Source of the DNA: Achromobacter sp. UMC71
Lineage (GTDB): Bacteria; Pseudomonadota; Gammaproteobacteria; Burkholderiales; Burkholderiaceae_B
Assembly (NCBI RefSeq): GCF_014170305.1
Contig: NZ_LZZT01000056.1
Coordinates: forward strand, 124,001-188,000
Reading direction: 5' to 3'
DNA: 64,000 nucleotides
Below are positions 1 to 8,412 of this stretch, piece by piece (positions within the stretch are counted from its first letter, which is position 1; every line of letters begins with the position of its first letter). The translations under genes were made by a program, and so were the position numbers. The notes below the pieces were generated by a model. It saw only the letters and a list, made by a program, of their open reading frames with translations. It ran no database searches and was not told the DNA's origin.

Positions 1-31
1 AGCAAGCGGGCAAAGAACGCTCAGTTGAGGC

Positions 32-55
32 ACCGGCGCCAGACCCGGCGCCGGT
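32..55. terminator. GC-rich inverted repeat, possible terminator
   Basis: Nine-base arms at 32-40 and 47-55 (ACCGGCGCC / GGCGCCGGT) enclose a six-base loop. There is no clear T-run on either side, so it may be a weak terminator or a structured 3' end for a gene beyond the left edge or for dodecin. Nothing else recognisable lies in positions 1-193. Confidence 0.3.
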
Positions 56-193
56 CCTCGGCGTCGCGCGAAGAACCTGGCCGGCTTGTCCCCATCGAAT
101 GTGGACAAGCCTATGAACAGTCGCACAACAAGTCGAAAAACCCGTTATCCGACAATCACTTGGACGGTGCGGTCAAAAACTCACCAGCGCGGG

Positions 194-409
194 TTATTCA
201 TTGCCTTCCAGGCGCATGCCGATCTTCAGACCCACTTGCCAGTGGGCGACCTTGCCGTCCTTGATGTGGCCGCGCACTTCGGTGACCTCGAACCAATCCA
301 GGTTGCGCAGGGTCTCGGATGCGCGCGCAATGGCTTGGGTGATAGCGTCGTCGGTGGACTTGGTGGAAGAACCCACCAATTCGATCTGCTTGTAGACATG
401 ATTCGACAT
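194..409 (-). CDS. Dodecin family flavin-binding protein
   Basis: A 71-residue protein that matches the small dodecin family over its whole length. It has the N-terminal YKxIELVGSS strand, a central amphipathic helix (DDAITQAIARASETL), and the WFEVTEVRGHI and VAHWQVGLKIGMRLE strands. Dodecins form hollow dodecamers that bind and buffer flavins in the cytoplasm, and the Trp in the NLDWFEV segment is the residue that stacks on the flavin in known dodecins. The length is normal for the family (about 65-75 aa). It stands alone, divergent from the basic protein at 604. The family is clear; the ligand (FMN, riboflavin or CoA) cannot be told from sequence. Confidence 0.92.
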   Translation of the reverse strand: MSNHVYKQIELVGSSTKSTDDAITQAIARASETLRNLDWFEVTEVRGHIKDGKVAHWQVGLKIGMRLEGNE

Positions 410-603
410 AGCTCGTCTCCGCGGTAGAGGGGGTGAGTCGTGAATCGTCAGGCGCGCGCGGTGTTCCGGCGCTTACGACCGGCAATCCATTCGAACACAC
501 AGGATACCCGCTGGGCGCTAGAGTGGTGTTACGAGTTCCGTCGCCGCGGCCTCGGTCGCGACGACGGATTCGATCCCGCAACCGCAAGCAAGGAGGTCTC
601 GTC

Positions 604-1110
604 ATGCCTGAACGAAAAACCCTGCAACGCGCCGCGCGCGACAAGCAGCAAGGCAAATCCGCATCCACCCAGGCCGGCGAATTCGTCCGCGAGGAAATCG
701 ACCGGGTCCGGCAGGGCAAACACGGTGTGCGCTCGACCAAGCAGGCCATCGCCATCGGCCTGTCGCAGGCGCGGCGCGCCGGCGTCGATCTGCCCGCCCC
801 CAAGAAGGCCAGCGCGAGCACGCGCCGCAAGGCCGAGCAGGACAGCCAGGCGGCCCATGACGGCCACGCCAAATCCGCGACCCGCGCCCGCGCCACCACC
901 CGCGCCCTGAAACAGGAAAGCACCAAGCCGGCCTCCAAGGCTGCGTTGTCGCGCCATGCCAGCAAGGCGGCTGCCTCGCGCACCGCCGCGAATCGCTCGG
1001 CCGCGGCCAAGAAGGCTGCCGCCACCAAGGGTGCGGCGGGACGTTCGGCCGCCGCCAAGAAGGCCGCCCGCACCCGGGCAGCGAATGCGCGGGCCGCCGC
1101 AAATCATTGA
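604..1110 (+). CDS. Lys/Ala-rich DNA-binding-like protein (DUF6496-like N-terminus)
   Basis: Start chosen at 604, where a strong AAGGAGG site sits about 8 bases upstream; longer in-frame extensions lack such a site. The 168-aa product has an N-terminal segment (about residues 1-65, with RQGKHGVRSTKQAIAIGLSQ) seen in small proteins annotated DUF6496 or 'DNA-binding protein'. It is followed by a low-complexity tail of about 100 residues made of Ala, Lys, Arg and Ser, including AAAKKAA-type repeats near 138-160. The tail resembles eukaryotic H1-like and Bordetella BpH1-type basic proteins, so nucleoid or nucleic-acid binding is inferred from composition only. It stands alone between dodecin and a LysR gene. 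No catalytic motif is visible. Confidence 0.75.
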   Translation: MPERKTLQRAARDKQQGKSASTQAGEFVREEIDRVRQGKHGVRSTKQAIAIGLSQARRAGVDLPAPKKASASTRRKAEQDSQAAHDGHAKSATRARATTRALKQESTKPASKAALSRHASKAAASRTAANRSAAAKKAAATKGAAGRSAAAKKAARTRAANARAAANH

Positions 1111-1193
1111 GCGGCGCATCGCGGGCTGAAATCGCGTGGGCAGCGGCGTCGCGACGCGAAGCATCCGCGCCCCGGACATCGCTGGCCGCGGTA

Positions 1194-2111
1194 TCAGCGT
1201 GCAGGCTCGGCGCCCGCCTCGAACTCGCGCAGGCGCGTCTGCAGGAATTCACGCAGCCGCTTGACCGTGGGCGACAGCAGGATGCGGTGCACGCACAGCA
1301 GGTATAGCGGCGAGGGCTCGCTGGCGTAGTCGGACAGCGCCTCGACCAGCCTGCCCGCGCGCAAGTCGGACAACACGTCATAACGCGACTTGTAGGCCAC
1401 GCCATGCCCCGCCAGCGCCCAGCGCCGCACCAGATCGCCGTCGTCGCCCACGCGGTCGCCCTTGACTGGCACGGTCTGGCTGACGCCCGCGCGCTCGAAC
1501 GACCAGCGGTCGTGCAGCGACTCGCCCAGCACGAAACACAGGCAGTTGTGGCGGCGCAGGTCGGCCGGCGCCTGCGGCGTGCCGTGACGCGCGAAATACG
1601 CCGGCGACGCGCACACCACGCGGCGGTTGTGCTCGCCCAGCGGCAACGCCACCAGGCTCGAATCGTTGGGCGTGCCGTAGCGCAAGGCGATGTCAACGGG
1701 CTGGCGGTACAGGTCGGCCAGGCGGTCGCTGATGCGCACCTGGAAACTGACACGCGGATGGCGCAGCTGGAATGCATCCAGCCAGGGCAGCAACACGTTG
1801 CGCCCCAGGTCCGACGGTATCGACACCGACAGGCTGCCGGATATCGCAGTCTTGTCCCGCGCCAGGGCGTTCTGCCCCGCCTGCAACGTCGACAGCGCGG
1901 CCCGCGCATATTCCAGGTAACGCTCGCCGTCGCTGGTCAGCCGCAGGCTGCGGGTGGACCGCACGAACAGGCGCGTTTCCAAGGTCAGCTCCAACCGCTT
2001 GAGGGCCGCGCTGGCTACGGCGGGCGTCAGGTCAAGCTCGCGCGCCGCCGCGGAAAAACTGCCGTGATCCGCCGCCGCCACAAAGATCCGCAGGTCTTCA
2101 AACCGAAGCAT
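1194..2111 (-). CDS. LysR family transcriptional regulator
   Basis: A 305-residue LysR-type regulator. An N-terminal winged helix-turn-helix (about 1-60, with FEDLRIFVAAADHGSFSAAA) is followed by a LysR substrate-binding domain (about 90-295) containing the usual VDIALRYG strand. It is divergent from the SDR gene at 2224 with a 112-base intergenic region, the standard arrangement for a LysR protein controlling its neighbour. The SDR/oxidoreductase pair is therefore its probable target (inference). Closest in style to the CrgA/PecT-like LysR subgroup common in Alcaligenaceae. The inducer is unknown. Confidence 0.93.
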   Translation of the reverse strand: MLRFEDLRIFVAAADHGSFSAAARELDLTPAVASAALKRLELTLETRLFVRSTRSLRLTSDGERYLEYARAALSTLQAGQNALARDKTAISGSLSVSIPSDLGRNVLLPWLDAFQLRHPRVSFQVRISDRLADLYRQPVDIALRYGTPNDSSLVALPLGEHNRRVVCASPAYFARHGTPQAPADLRRHNCLCFVLGESLHDRWSFERAGVSQTVPVKGDRVGDDGDLVRRWALAGHGVAYKSRYDVLSDLRAGRLVEALSDYASEPSPLYLLCVHRILLSPTVKRLREFLQTRLREFEAGAEPAR

Positions 2112-2223
2112 GATGGGCTCATTTTCAAAAAAATATTGAAACTGAGTCCGATGCTAGCCGGTTTTTCATTGTCCGCGGACAGGTAATGATGGCCACACAC
2201 CCGAACCTGCAATGGAGTCCCCC

Positions 2224-3018
2224 ATGAAAATCGAACTGAACGGCAAGAAGGCCCTGGTCACCGGGTCATCCGGCGGCATCGGCCTGGCCATCGCGCAAGG
2301 CCTGGCCGAGAGCGGCGCCGCGGTCGTGCTGCATGGCCGCAACGCCGACAAACTCAAGCACGCCACCGACGCCATCGCCCGGCAGCATCCCGGCGCGCAG
2401 GTCAGCACCGTGCAGGCCGACATCGCCACCGCCGACGGCGCCGCCTCGATCTGCGCCGCCCATCCCGACATCGACATCCTGGTCAACAACGCCGGCTACT
2501 TCGCGCCCAAGTCGTTCACCGAGATCACCGACGACGACTGGCAAGTCATGCTGGACACCAACGTCATGAGCGGCGTGCGCCTGTCGCGCTACTACCTGCC
2601 GCGCATGCTGGCCGCCAATTGGGGCCGCATTGTGTTCATCTCCAGCGAGTCGGCGCTGCACATCCCGGCCGAAATGATCCATTACGGCGTCAGCAAGACC
2701 GCGTTGCTGGGCGTGTCGCGCGGCCTGGCCGAACTGACCGCCGGCACCGGCGTCACCGTCAATGCCGTGCTGCCCGGCCCCACGCGCTCGGAAGGCGTGG
2801 CCGACTTCTTCGCCGAAATGGCCAAGGAACAAGGCATCCCGCAAGAACGGATGGAACGCGACTTCATCGCCCAGCATCGCCCGACCTCGCTGCTGCGCCG
2901 CCTGGCGACCGTGGAAGAAGCGGCCAACATGGTCGTGTACGCCTGTTCCAAACAAGCCTCTGCCACCAACGGCGCCGCGCTGCGCGTCGACGGCGGCGTG
3001 GTCCGCACCATCGCCTGA
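2224..3018 (+). CDS. SDR family NAD(P)-dependent oxidoreductase
   Basis: Classical short-chain dehydrogenase/reductase of 264 aa. The sequence shows the TGSSGGIG dinucleotide-binding motif near the N-terminus, NNAG at about 90, a catalytic Ser in the FISSESA segment, and YGVSK (the Tyr-x3-Lys pair) at about 155-159. The C-terminal end GAALRVDGGVV is typical of FabG-like members. The start at 2224 (MKIELNGKKALVTG) fits family alignments better than the in-frame ATG at 2212. It is 28 bases upstream of the zinc-type oxidoreductase at 3047, so the two probably form one transcript controlled by the divergent LysR protein. Substrate unknown. Confidence 0.93.
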   Translation: MKIELNGKKALVTGSSGGIGLAIAQGLAESGAAVVLHGRNADKLKHATDAIARQHPGAQVSTVQADIATADGAASICAAHPDIDILVNNAGYFAPKSFTEITDDDWQVMLDTNVMSGVRLSRYYLPRMLAANWGRIVFISSESALHIPAEMIHYGVSKTALLGVSRGLAELTAGTGVTVNAVLPGPTRSEGVADFFAEMAKEQGIPQERMERDFIAQHRPTSLLRRLATVEEAANMVVYACSKQASATNGAALRVDGGVVRTIA

Positions 3019-3046
3019 TCCCCTTTCCCCGTCCACGAGCCCCTCC

Positions 3047-4060
3047 ATGAAAGCCATCGCCTATTTCAAGAACCTGCCCGCCAACGATCCCCAAGCGCTG
3101 CAGGACATCACCATGGCCGACCCCGTGCCCGGCGACCACGACTTGCTGGTCGAGGTCCACGCCATTTCCGTCAATCCGGTGGACGTGAAAATCCGCGCCA
3201 ACCGCAAGCCCAAGGACGGCCAGCCCGAGATCATCGGCTGGGACGCGGCCGGCATCGTGCGCGCCGTGGGCGCCAAGACCAGCCTGTTCCAGCCCGGCGA
3301 CCGGGTCTGGTATGCCGGCGCCCTGACGCGCCCCGGCGCCAACAGCGAATTGCACGTAGTGGACGAGCGCATCGTCGGCCGCATGCCGCAAAGCCTGGAC
3401 TTCGCCCAGGCGGCCGCCCTGCCGCTGACCACCATCACCGCGTGGGAGCTGCTGTTCGACCGTCTGCGCGTGCTGGACAACGCCGCCCCCAGCCAGGGCA
3501 CCCTGCTGGTGATCGGCGCGGCCGGCGGCGTCGGCTCGATCCTGGTCCAGCTGGCGCGCCAACTGACTGGCCTGACCGTCATCGGCACCGCCTCGCGGCC
3601 CGAAACCCAGGCCTGGGTGCGCGCGCTGGGCGCGCACCATGTCATCGACCACAGCAAGCCCCTGACCGAGGAGCTCAAGCGCATCGGCTATCCACAGGTG
3701 AGCTTCATCGCGGGCTTGAACCAGACCGACAAGCACTTCGCGCAGATGGCCGAGGCCATCGCGCCGCAAGGCAAGATCGCCCTGATCGACGACCCGGCGG
3801 CCATCGACGTGCGCCTGCTCAAGGGCAAGTCGGCCTCGCTGCACTGGGAGTTCATGTTCGCCCGGCCGCTGCACGGCACACCCGACCTGATCGCCCAGCA
3901 CGAACTGCTGAACCAGGCCGCGCGGCTGATCGACAACGGCACCCTGCGCACCACGCTGGGCGAGCACTACGGCAAGATCAATGCCGGCAACCTGCGCCGC
4001 GCCCACGCCTTCATCGAAAGCGGCAAGGCCCAGGGCAAGGTGGTGCTGGAAGGCTTCTGA
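3047..4060 (+). CDS. Zinc-binding-type alcohol dehydrogenase / quinone oxidoreductase family protein
   Basis: A 337-aa medium-chain dehydrogenase/reductase. The GroES-like N-terminal domain (about 1-130, with SVNPVDVKIR and PEIIGWDAAGIV) is followed by a Rossmann domain with GAAGGVGS at about 160-167. The Cys/His ligands of catalytic or structural zinc are not evident, which places it with the zinc-independent 'zinc-binding alcohol dehydrogenase family protein' branch related to YhdH and QOR. NADPH-dependent reduction of quinones or enones is the likely chemistry. It directly follows the SDR gene, so both may act on the same reactive carbonyl compound (inference). Confidence 0.92.
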   Translation: MKAIAYFKNLPANDPQALQDITMADPVPGDHDLLVEVHAISVNPVDVKIRANRKPKDGQPEIIGWDAAGIVRAVGAKTSLFQPGDRVWYAGALTRPGANSELHVVDERIVGRMPQSLDFAQAAALPLTTITAWELLFDRLRVLDNAAPSQGTLLVIGAAGGVGSILVQLARQLTGLTVIGTASRPETQAWVRALGAHHVIDHSKPLTEELKRIGYPQVSFIAGLNQTDKHFAQMAEAIAPQGKIALIDDPAAIDVRLLKGKSASLHWEFMFARPLHGTPDLIAQHELLNQAARLIDNGTLRTTLGEHYGKINAGNLRRAHAFIESGKAQGKVVLEGF

Positions 4061-4215
4061 GGGAGCCGCCTTTCCTGGCGAAACAGGACGGGCGTCTCGC
4101 ATTACCGTAAAGAAAGAGGTACAAACTCGACTGCGCGCCACGGGCCTTCAGCCCGCGGCCGCGCTTTCGGGAGTCTGCTCTGATTTGTCACCTGTTTCGC
4201 CAAGCGCAGGAACCC

Positions 4216-4467
4216 ATGCTCTGGGGCATGGTGGCGTTCACCCTGCTGATGCTGCGGCTGGTCCCCTTGCAAGGGTGGCGGGCCGTCGTCATCGCGGGCG
4301 TCACCGCCGGGCTGGTGTTCGACACCATCCAGTTCCGGGTCGGCCCGCCGCGCCTGTGGGACGCGCTGGTCCTGGGGTCCGTCCTGGCCGCGCTGCTCGC
4401 GGCCGCCGTGCTTGAAGGCCTGTTCCAACTGCTGCGATACCTGCGCGCCGCGCGCGCTCGGACGTAA
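4216..4467 (+). CDS. Small hypothetical membrane protein
   Basis: An 83-residue ORF with three hydrophobic stretches (about 2-16, 24-34 and 47-70) separated by short polar turns and ending in an Arg-rich tail (LRAARART). This is a plausible small inner-membrane protein obeying the positive-inside rule. No family recognised. The ATG at 4216 follows GGAACCC, a weak Shine-Dalgarno match. Its stop lies just before the decayed lipoprotein fragment at 4488. Confidence 0.5.
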   Translation: MLWGMVAFTLLMLRLVPLQGWRAVVIAGVTAGLVFDTIQFRVGPPRLWDALVLGSVLAALLAAAVLEGLFQLLRYLRAARART

Positions 4468-4487
4468 GCGCGGGCCGGCAGCGCACT

Positions 4488-4692
4488 GCCTGCGCCGGCA
4501 CCGGCATTCCCACCGGCAACCGCTACGCGCCGTCGCAGGCTGGGGCCGTATGGCTGTACTCCGACCCGCCGCATGCTCAGTTTGCAGTCGTCGGCCTGCT
4601 CCAAGCGGAAAGCGCGGCCGGCATCAGCGCCCAGGAATCCCTGGAATACGCCATCGAGCAACTGAACAAGCAGGCCGCGCGCAGACCCAGGG
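4488..4692 (+). pseudogene. Remnant of a small lipoprotein-like gene
   Basis: In the frame whose codons begin at 4488 the translation reads ACAGTGIPTGNRYAPSQAG, then a strand-rich stretch with VWLYSDPP and FAVVGLLQAES, and a helix SLEYAIEQLNKQAA. This pattern (post-lipobox Cys-Ala-Gly, a strand ending VGLLxA, then a helix ending LxxQAA before a GAxAV strand) resembles small betaproteobacterial lipoproteins. No start codon or hydrophobic signal peptide precedes it in frame. The expected final strand is missing, replaced by Arg-rich junk that runs into the 3' end of the opposite gene at 4693. It appears truncated at both ends. Identification is by eye and moderate at best. Confidence 0.45.
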
Positions 4693-5049
4693 TCAGGCGT
4701 GGCCTTCGCGCTTGGCGCGTGCATGGGGGTCGCTGATCTCGGCATCCAATTCGGCGATCAGCCAGTCGAACCAGCCATTCTCGGTGCGCGCGTACACCAC
4801 CGCCGACGGCGTCTTGCCTTCGCGCCAGCCCGGCTGGTGCGCGTCCATCCAGGCGGACAGGCTCTTGTGCGGCGCCAGCAGGCCGGACAGCCACGACCAG
4901 ACATAGTCGGGCACGTTGCGCCGGAAGCCTTTGGCGCTGGCGTAGATCGTCGGCTCGAGCGGCAGGTTGCCCGCGCGGGCCAACTTGGCCTGCGCACGGC
5001 GCAGCGTCTCGGCCGCAGCCTGCAATTGTTCGGTGCTGAGCTTTTTCAC
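4693..5049 (-). CDS. Hypothetical protein
   Basis: A 118-residue soluble protein of unknown function. It begins MKKLSTEQLQAAAETLRRAQ (an amphipathic helix), then has an aromatic-rich core with VPDYVWSWLSGLL and GWREGKTPSAVVYARTENGW. The good codon usage and a clean start suggest a real gene, probably conserved in related Alcaligenaceae. It is followed on the same strand, across a 72-base gap, by the end of the aldose epimerase gene upstream of it, so the two could be co-transcribed. No motif identifies a function. Confidence 0.7.
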   Translation of the reverse strand: MKKLSTEQLQAAAETLRRAQAKLARAGNLPLEPTIYASAKGFRRNVPDYVWSWLSGLLAPHKSLSAWMDAHQPGWREGKTPSAVVYARTENGWFDWLIAELDAEISDPHARAKREGHA

Positions 5050-5121
5050 GTAACGACTCCTGGACTGGGTTTTGCCGGATTATCGCCGCAGGGCCGGCCG
5101 CATGCCAGTGGCCATTTCGAA

Positions 5122-6027
5122 TCAACGATTCGCGCGCGGCGGCTGCAACGCCAGCAGCAGCGTGGCGCTGAAACGCGCGCCCGGCTCCAGCACCTGCATG
5201 CCGGTGCGGGTATCGCCCGACGCCGCCAGATTGAAGGCGTCGGCCACGTTGGTCACCGGCTCCACGCACAGGAACGCCGAGCCCGGCGCGGTGTAGACCA
5301 CCAGGTGCGCAAAGGCCGGATCGGCATGCAGCAACAGTTCGTGCCCGTCCGGCCAATGCAGCGTGGCGTGACCGCCCCATTGCGACAGATAGGTATCGCA
5401 ACCCTGCGCCGAACGGCCCAGTTCGCGCACGTGCGTCGTCTGGCTGGCGGCTGGCAGGCCGTCCGCATCCGCCGGCCAGATGCGGCGCGCGTGCAGGGCC
5501 ACCCGCTCGGCGGTGAAGTACGGATGGATGCCGCAGCCGAACGGCATCGGCGCGTCGCCGTGATTGATCATCAGCAGCGTCAGCGACAGGCCCCGCGAAT
5601 CCAGCCGGTAGCGCTGCACGCATTCAAACGCCCAGGGCCAGCCCAGCACGCCGGCCGGCTGTTCCAGCACCAGGTCCACCGCATCGTCGGCCAGGTGTCG
5701 CACCTGCCACGCCTGATACAGGCCACTGCCGTGGATGGCCTGCGGCCGTCCAGGCAACGACTGCAACGCGTGACGCGCGCCATTGAACGTGAAACTGCCG
5801 CCGCGCACGCGGTTTGAGTACGGCGCCAGCGGATAGGACCCCGCGCGCGGCCAGTCGGCGGGCGGCCAATCGGACTCGGTCAACGGCACGATCCACTCGT
5901 GCACGCCGGTGGCCAGGCGCGTCAGCCGTCCGCCGCCGCCCGGGGCGAACTCGGCGCGGTGGACGCCGTGGGCAATCGTCACCCGTTCGCTGGCGTCCAG
6001 CGTGGCGGGAAAGGGAATCTCGGACAT
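5122..6027 (-). CDS. Aldose 1-epimerase family protein
   Basis: A 301-aa galactose-mutarotase-like protein. The start at 6027 (MSEIPFPATLD) excludes a long GC-rich in-frame extension that runs through the next gene. Family marks visible: the sugar-contact segment NRVRGGSFTFNG near 75, the catalytic His within GCGIHPYF at about 170, and the catalytic Glu within FLCVEPVTN near 258. The enzyme class interconverts alpha and beta anomers of hexoses in the cytoplasm. The length is normal (about 290-340 aa). Exact sugar unknown. Confidence 0.9.
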   Translation of the reverse strand: MSEIPFPATLDASERVTIAHGVHRAEFAPGGGGRLTRLATGVHEWIVPLTESDWPPADWPRAGSYPLAPYSNRVRGGSFTFNGARHALQSLPGRPQAIHGSGLYQAWQVRHLADDAVDLVLEQPAGVLGWPWAFECVQRYRLDSRGLSLTLLMINHGDAPMPFGCGIHPYFTAERVALHARRIWPADADGLPAASQTTHVRELGRSAQGCDTYLSQWGGHATLHWPDGHELLLHADPAFAHLVVYTAPGSAFLCVEPVTNVADAFNLAASGDTRTGMQVLEPGARFSATLLLALQPPRANR

Positions 6028-6203
6028 CGGGTGCTCCGGCGGCGCTGCAACGGCCGCGTCGCGCCATTGTGCATGGCCGGGTCGGCCAGCGGCAAGCCAG
6101 GGAGCCGGGCGTTGCGGCCTGGATGCCCCTGGCGGCGCATGCCCACACGGCCATGAACCAGCGCCCACGCATGAGCCTGGATCCGCCGGAGCGGGCCGAA
6201 GCG

Positions 6204-7214
6204 TCAGGCCAGTGCCTTGGCCTGGATCGGCGCCCCAGGCAGGCAACCGAGCCCGCACAACGTCGCTTCCACTGCCTCGTCCCGCGGCGTGTGCGGTTCG
6301 GCGCCCAGCCATTCGACCAGCCGCGCATTGTCCATGCGCAATGGCTGACGCCACAGATAGCGCATTTCCATCAGCTCGCGCAGCGTCGGCGCGAACGGCG
6401 CCGCCAGACGCAGCAGCCCCCACGGAAACGCGCGCAGTCGCGGGTTCATGCCATGGCGCCGGGCCACGCGCACGATAGCGGCGGCCATCTGCGTGCCATC
6501 CGGATCCCAATGTCCCGCCATATGAAACGCCGCGAACGGCGGCAGCGCCTCGCGGCGCGCCAGCAGTTGCACGAGCGCGCGCGCCACATCCGGCAGATAA
6601 CTCCATTGGTGGCCCACGCCCGGCTCGCCCGGCAGCTGCACCGCCCGCACCGGCTGCCCCGGCTTGACCAGCCCCTGCGAGAACCAGTTGTTGCCCGCCC
6701 GTGGCCCGAAGAAATCCCCCGCCCGCAGCACGATCACGCGGACGCCTTGGCCGCTGGCCAGTTGCAGCCGGTGTTCCAGCTCGACCCGGATCGCGCCCTT
6801 GCGCGTCAAAGGATGCTGCGGCGACGTCTCGGTCAGCACCGGAAACGCGTCCGGCCCATAGTTGTAGATCGTGCCCGGCAGCACAATAGCGGCCCCCTGC
6901 GCGGCCGCCACCGCGATCGTGTTGTCGATCATCGGCAGCACCAGTTCGCTCCAGCGGCGGTAGCCTGGCGGATTCACCGCATGCACGATCACGTCGCACC
7001 CTTGCGCCGCCCGCGCCACATCCCGCCGGCGCATTGCATCGCCACGTAGCCACGTCATGCCATCGCGCTGCGCCGTTTCCGTTTCCAGCCCGCGCACCAA
7101 GGCGCGCACGCCCCAGCCGGCGTCGCGCAATTGCCGCGCCGTCTCGCCGCCGACTCCGCCAGTGGCGCCCAACACCAAGGCCGTCCCTGGCCGGCCCGCA
7201 TCAATCGTCTTCAT
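6204..7214 (-). CDS. NAD-dependent epimerase/dehydratase family protein (NmrA/extended SDR-like)
   Basis: A 336-aa extended-SDR protein. The start at 7214 is preceded by AGGAG at a good distance; the in-frame ATG ten codons upstream is less likely. The N-terminus carries ALVLGATGGVGG (dinucleotide binding), and later there are VIHAVNPPGY and GTIYNYGP with the active-site Tyr region. It resembles 'NAD-dependent epimerase' or NAD(P)H-binding proteins acting on small substrates rather than nucleotide sugars. It is divergent from the LysR gene at 7307 with a 92-base intergenic region, suggesting control by that regulator. Confidence 0.85.
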   Translation of the reverse strand: MKTIDAGRPGTALVLGATGGVGGETARQLRDAGWGVRALVRGLETETAQRDGMTWLRGDAMRRRDVARAAQGCDVIVHAVNPPGYRRWSELVLPMIDNTIAVAAAQGAAIVLPGTIYNYGPDAFPVLTETSPQHPLTRKGAIRVELEHRLQLASGQGVRVIVLRAGDFFGPRAGNNWFSQGLVKPGQPVRAVQLPGEPGVGHQWSYLPDVARALVQLLARREALPPFAAFHMAGHWDPDGTQMAAAIVRVARRHGMNPRLRAFPWGLLRLAAPFAPTLRELMEMRYLWRQPLRMDNARLVEWLGAEPHTPRDEAVEATLCGLGCLPGAPIQAKALA

Positions 7215-7306
7215 GGTCTCGCTCCTGTCGTCCATGGCAATCATTCTGGCGCGGTCTTATCCATAAATAAATTGCCGAACAAAGGCGTGCCGCTATACAT
7301 TTACGC

Positions 7307-8212
7307 ATGACCAATCCGATCGGCTGGGAACTGTATCGCAGCTTTCTCGCGGTGCTCGACGAAGGCTCGCTATCCGGCGCGGCACGCGCCCTGGGCATCA
7401 CCCAGCCCACGGCGGGCCGCCACATCGCGGCCCTGGAAAGCGCCCTGGGCCAGGTCCTCTTCACGCGCTCGCAGACCGGCTTGCTCGCCACCGACGCCGC
7501 CCTGGCGCTGCGCGGCTACGCCCAAGCCATGCAAAGCAACGCCGCGGCGCTGCAACGCGCGGCGGCCGGCCACGGCGCAGGCATCGCCGGCACCGTGCGC
7601 ATCTCGGCCAGCGAAGTCATCGGCATCGAGGTGCTGCCTGCCGCCCTGGCGCAGTTGCGGCGCGATCACCCGCGCCTGACCATCGAACTGGCGCCGACCA
7701 ACCGCGTGCAGAACCTGCTGCTGCGCGAGGCCGACATCGCCGTGCGCATGGCTCCGCCCAGCCAGGAACAGCTGATCGCCCGCTCGGTCGGCGCCGTCGA
7801 CATCGGCCTGTTCGCCCACAAGGACTATCTGCGCCGCCACGGCACCCCCTCCACGCCAGCCGACCTGGCCGGCCACGCGCTGATCGGCTATGACGCCGAA
7901 ACCCCCTTCCTGCGCAATGCCCGCAAGCGTTTCCCGGTCCCCGCCTGGAACCGCGACGCCTTCGCCCTGCGCGCCGACAGCGACCTGGCGCAGCTGGCCC
8001 TGATCCGCGCCGGCGCCGGTATCGGCACCTGCCAGGCCGCGCTGGCGCGGCGCGACAAAGCGCTGGTGCGCGTCCTGCCGCGCGACGTCGCGTTCCCGCT
8101 GGAAACCTGGATCACCATGCACGAAGACCTGCGCGCCAGCCCGCGCTGCAAGGCCGTGTTCGATGCGCTGGCGGATTGCCTGCTGGCGCACACGGGCACG
8201 CCAGCGGCTTGA
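7307..8212 (+). CDS. LysR family transcriptional regulator
   Basis: A 301-aa LysR-type regulator with the HTH at about 8-60 (SFLAVLDEGSLSGAARAL, then TQPTAGRHIAALE) and an effector domain from about 90 (GTVRISASEVIGIEVLP, then EADIAVRM). It faces away from the epimerase-like gene at 6204-7214, and their shared 92-base gap is the probable operator region. Partner gene and inducer are inferred from position only. Confidence 0.93.
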   Translation: MTNPIGWELYRSFLAVLDEGSLSGAARALGITQPTAGRHIAALESALGQVLFTRSQTGLLATDAALALRGYAQAMQSNAAALQRAAAGHGAGIAGTVRISASEVIGIEVLPAALAQLRRDHPRLTIELAPTNRVQNLLLREADIAVRMAPPSQEQLIARSVGAVDIGLFAHKDYLRRHGTPSTPADLAGHALIGYDAETPFLRNARKRFPVPAWNRDAFALRADSDLAQLALIRAGAGIGTCQAALARRDKALVRVLPRDVAFPLETWITMHEDLRASPRCKAVFDALADCLLAHTGTPAA

Positions 8213-8367
8213 TTGGCCGGCTGGCGAGCGGGATTGATGTCGCCGGCCTGGAAGCCGGCGCCCCATGGCGTCGCGACGGACACACCAGAGGCCCACCTGT
8301 CCGCCCTACCCTCGCGATATCAGACCGATGCGACATCGTGGCTCTGGAAAGTAGGACTGTTCGGATA

Positions 8368-8387
8368 TACTGTTTATTCATACAGTA
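8368..8387 (+). promoter_or_regulatory. Predicted LexA (SOS) box
   Basis: The 20-mer TACTGTTTATTCATACAGTA keeps the invariant CTGT-N8-ACAG core of the gamma/betaproteobacterial LexA operator, with an AT-rich spacer and the flanking TA pairs. It overlaps a plausible -10 hexamer (TATACT, about 8366-8371) and ends 25 bases before the start codon at 8413, so repression by steric block of that gene is expected. The binding is a prediction from consensus. Confidence 0.8.
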
Positions 8388-8412
8388 TTTAGACCACCTT
8401 GGCGTCCCACCC

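Noticed and set aside
6028-7053. Extension of the aldose epimerase frame to 7053
   Set aside because: Runs over the epimerase-like SDR gene in another frame, low-complexity Gly/Ala/Arg sequence, no ribosome site.
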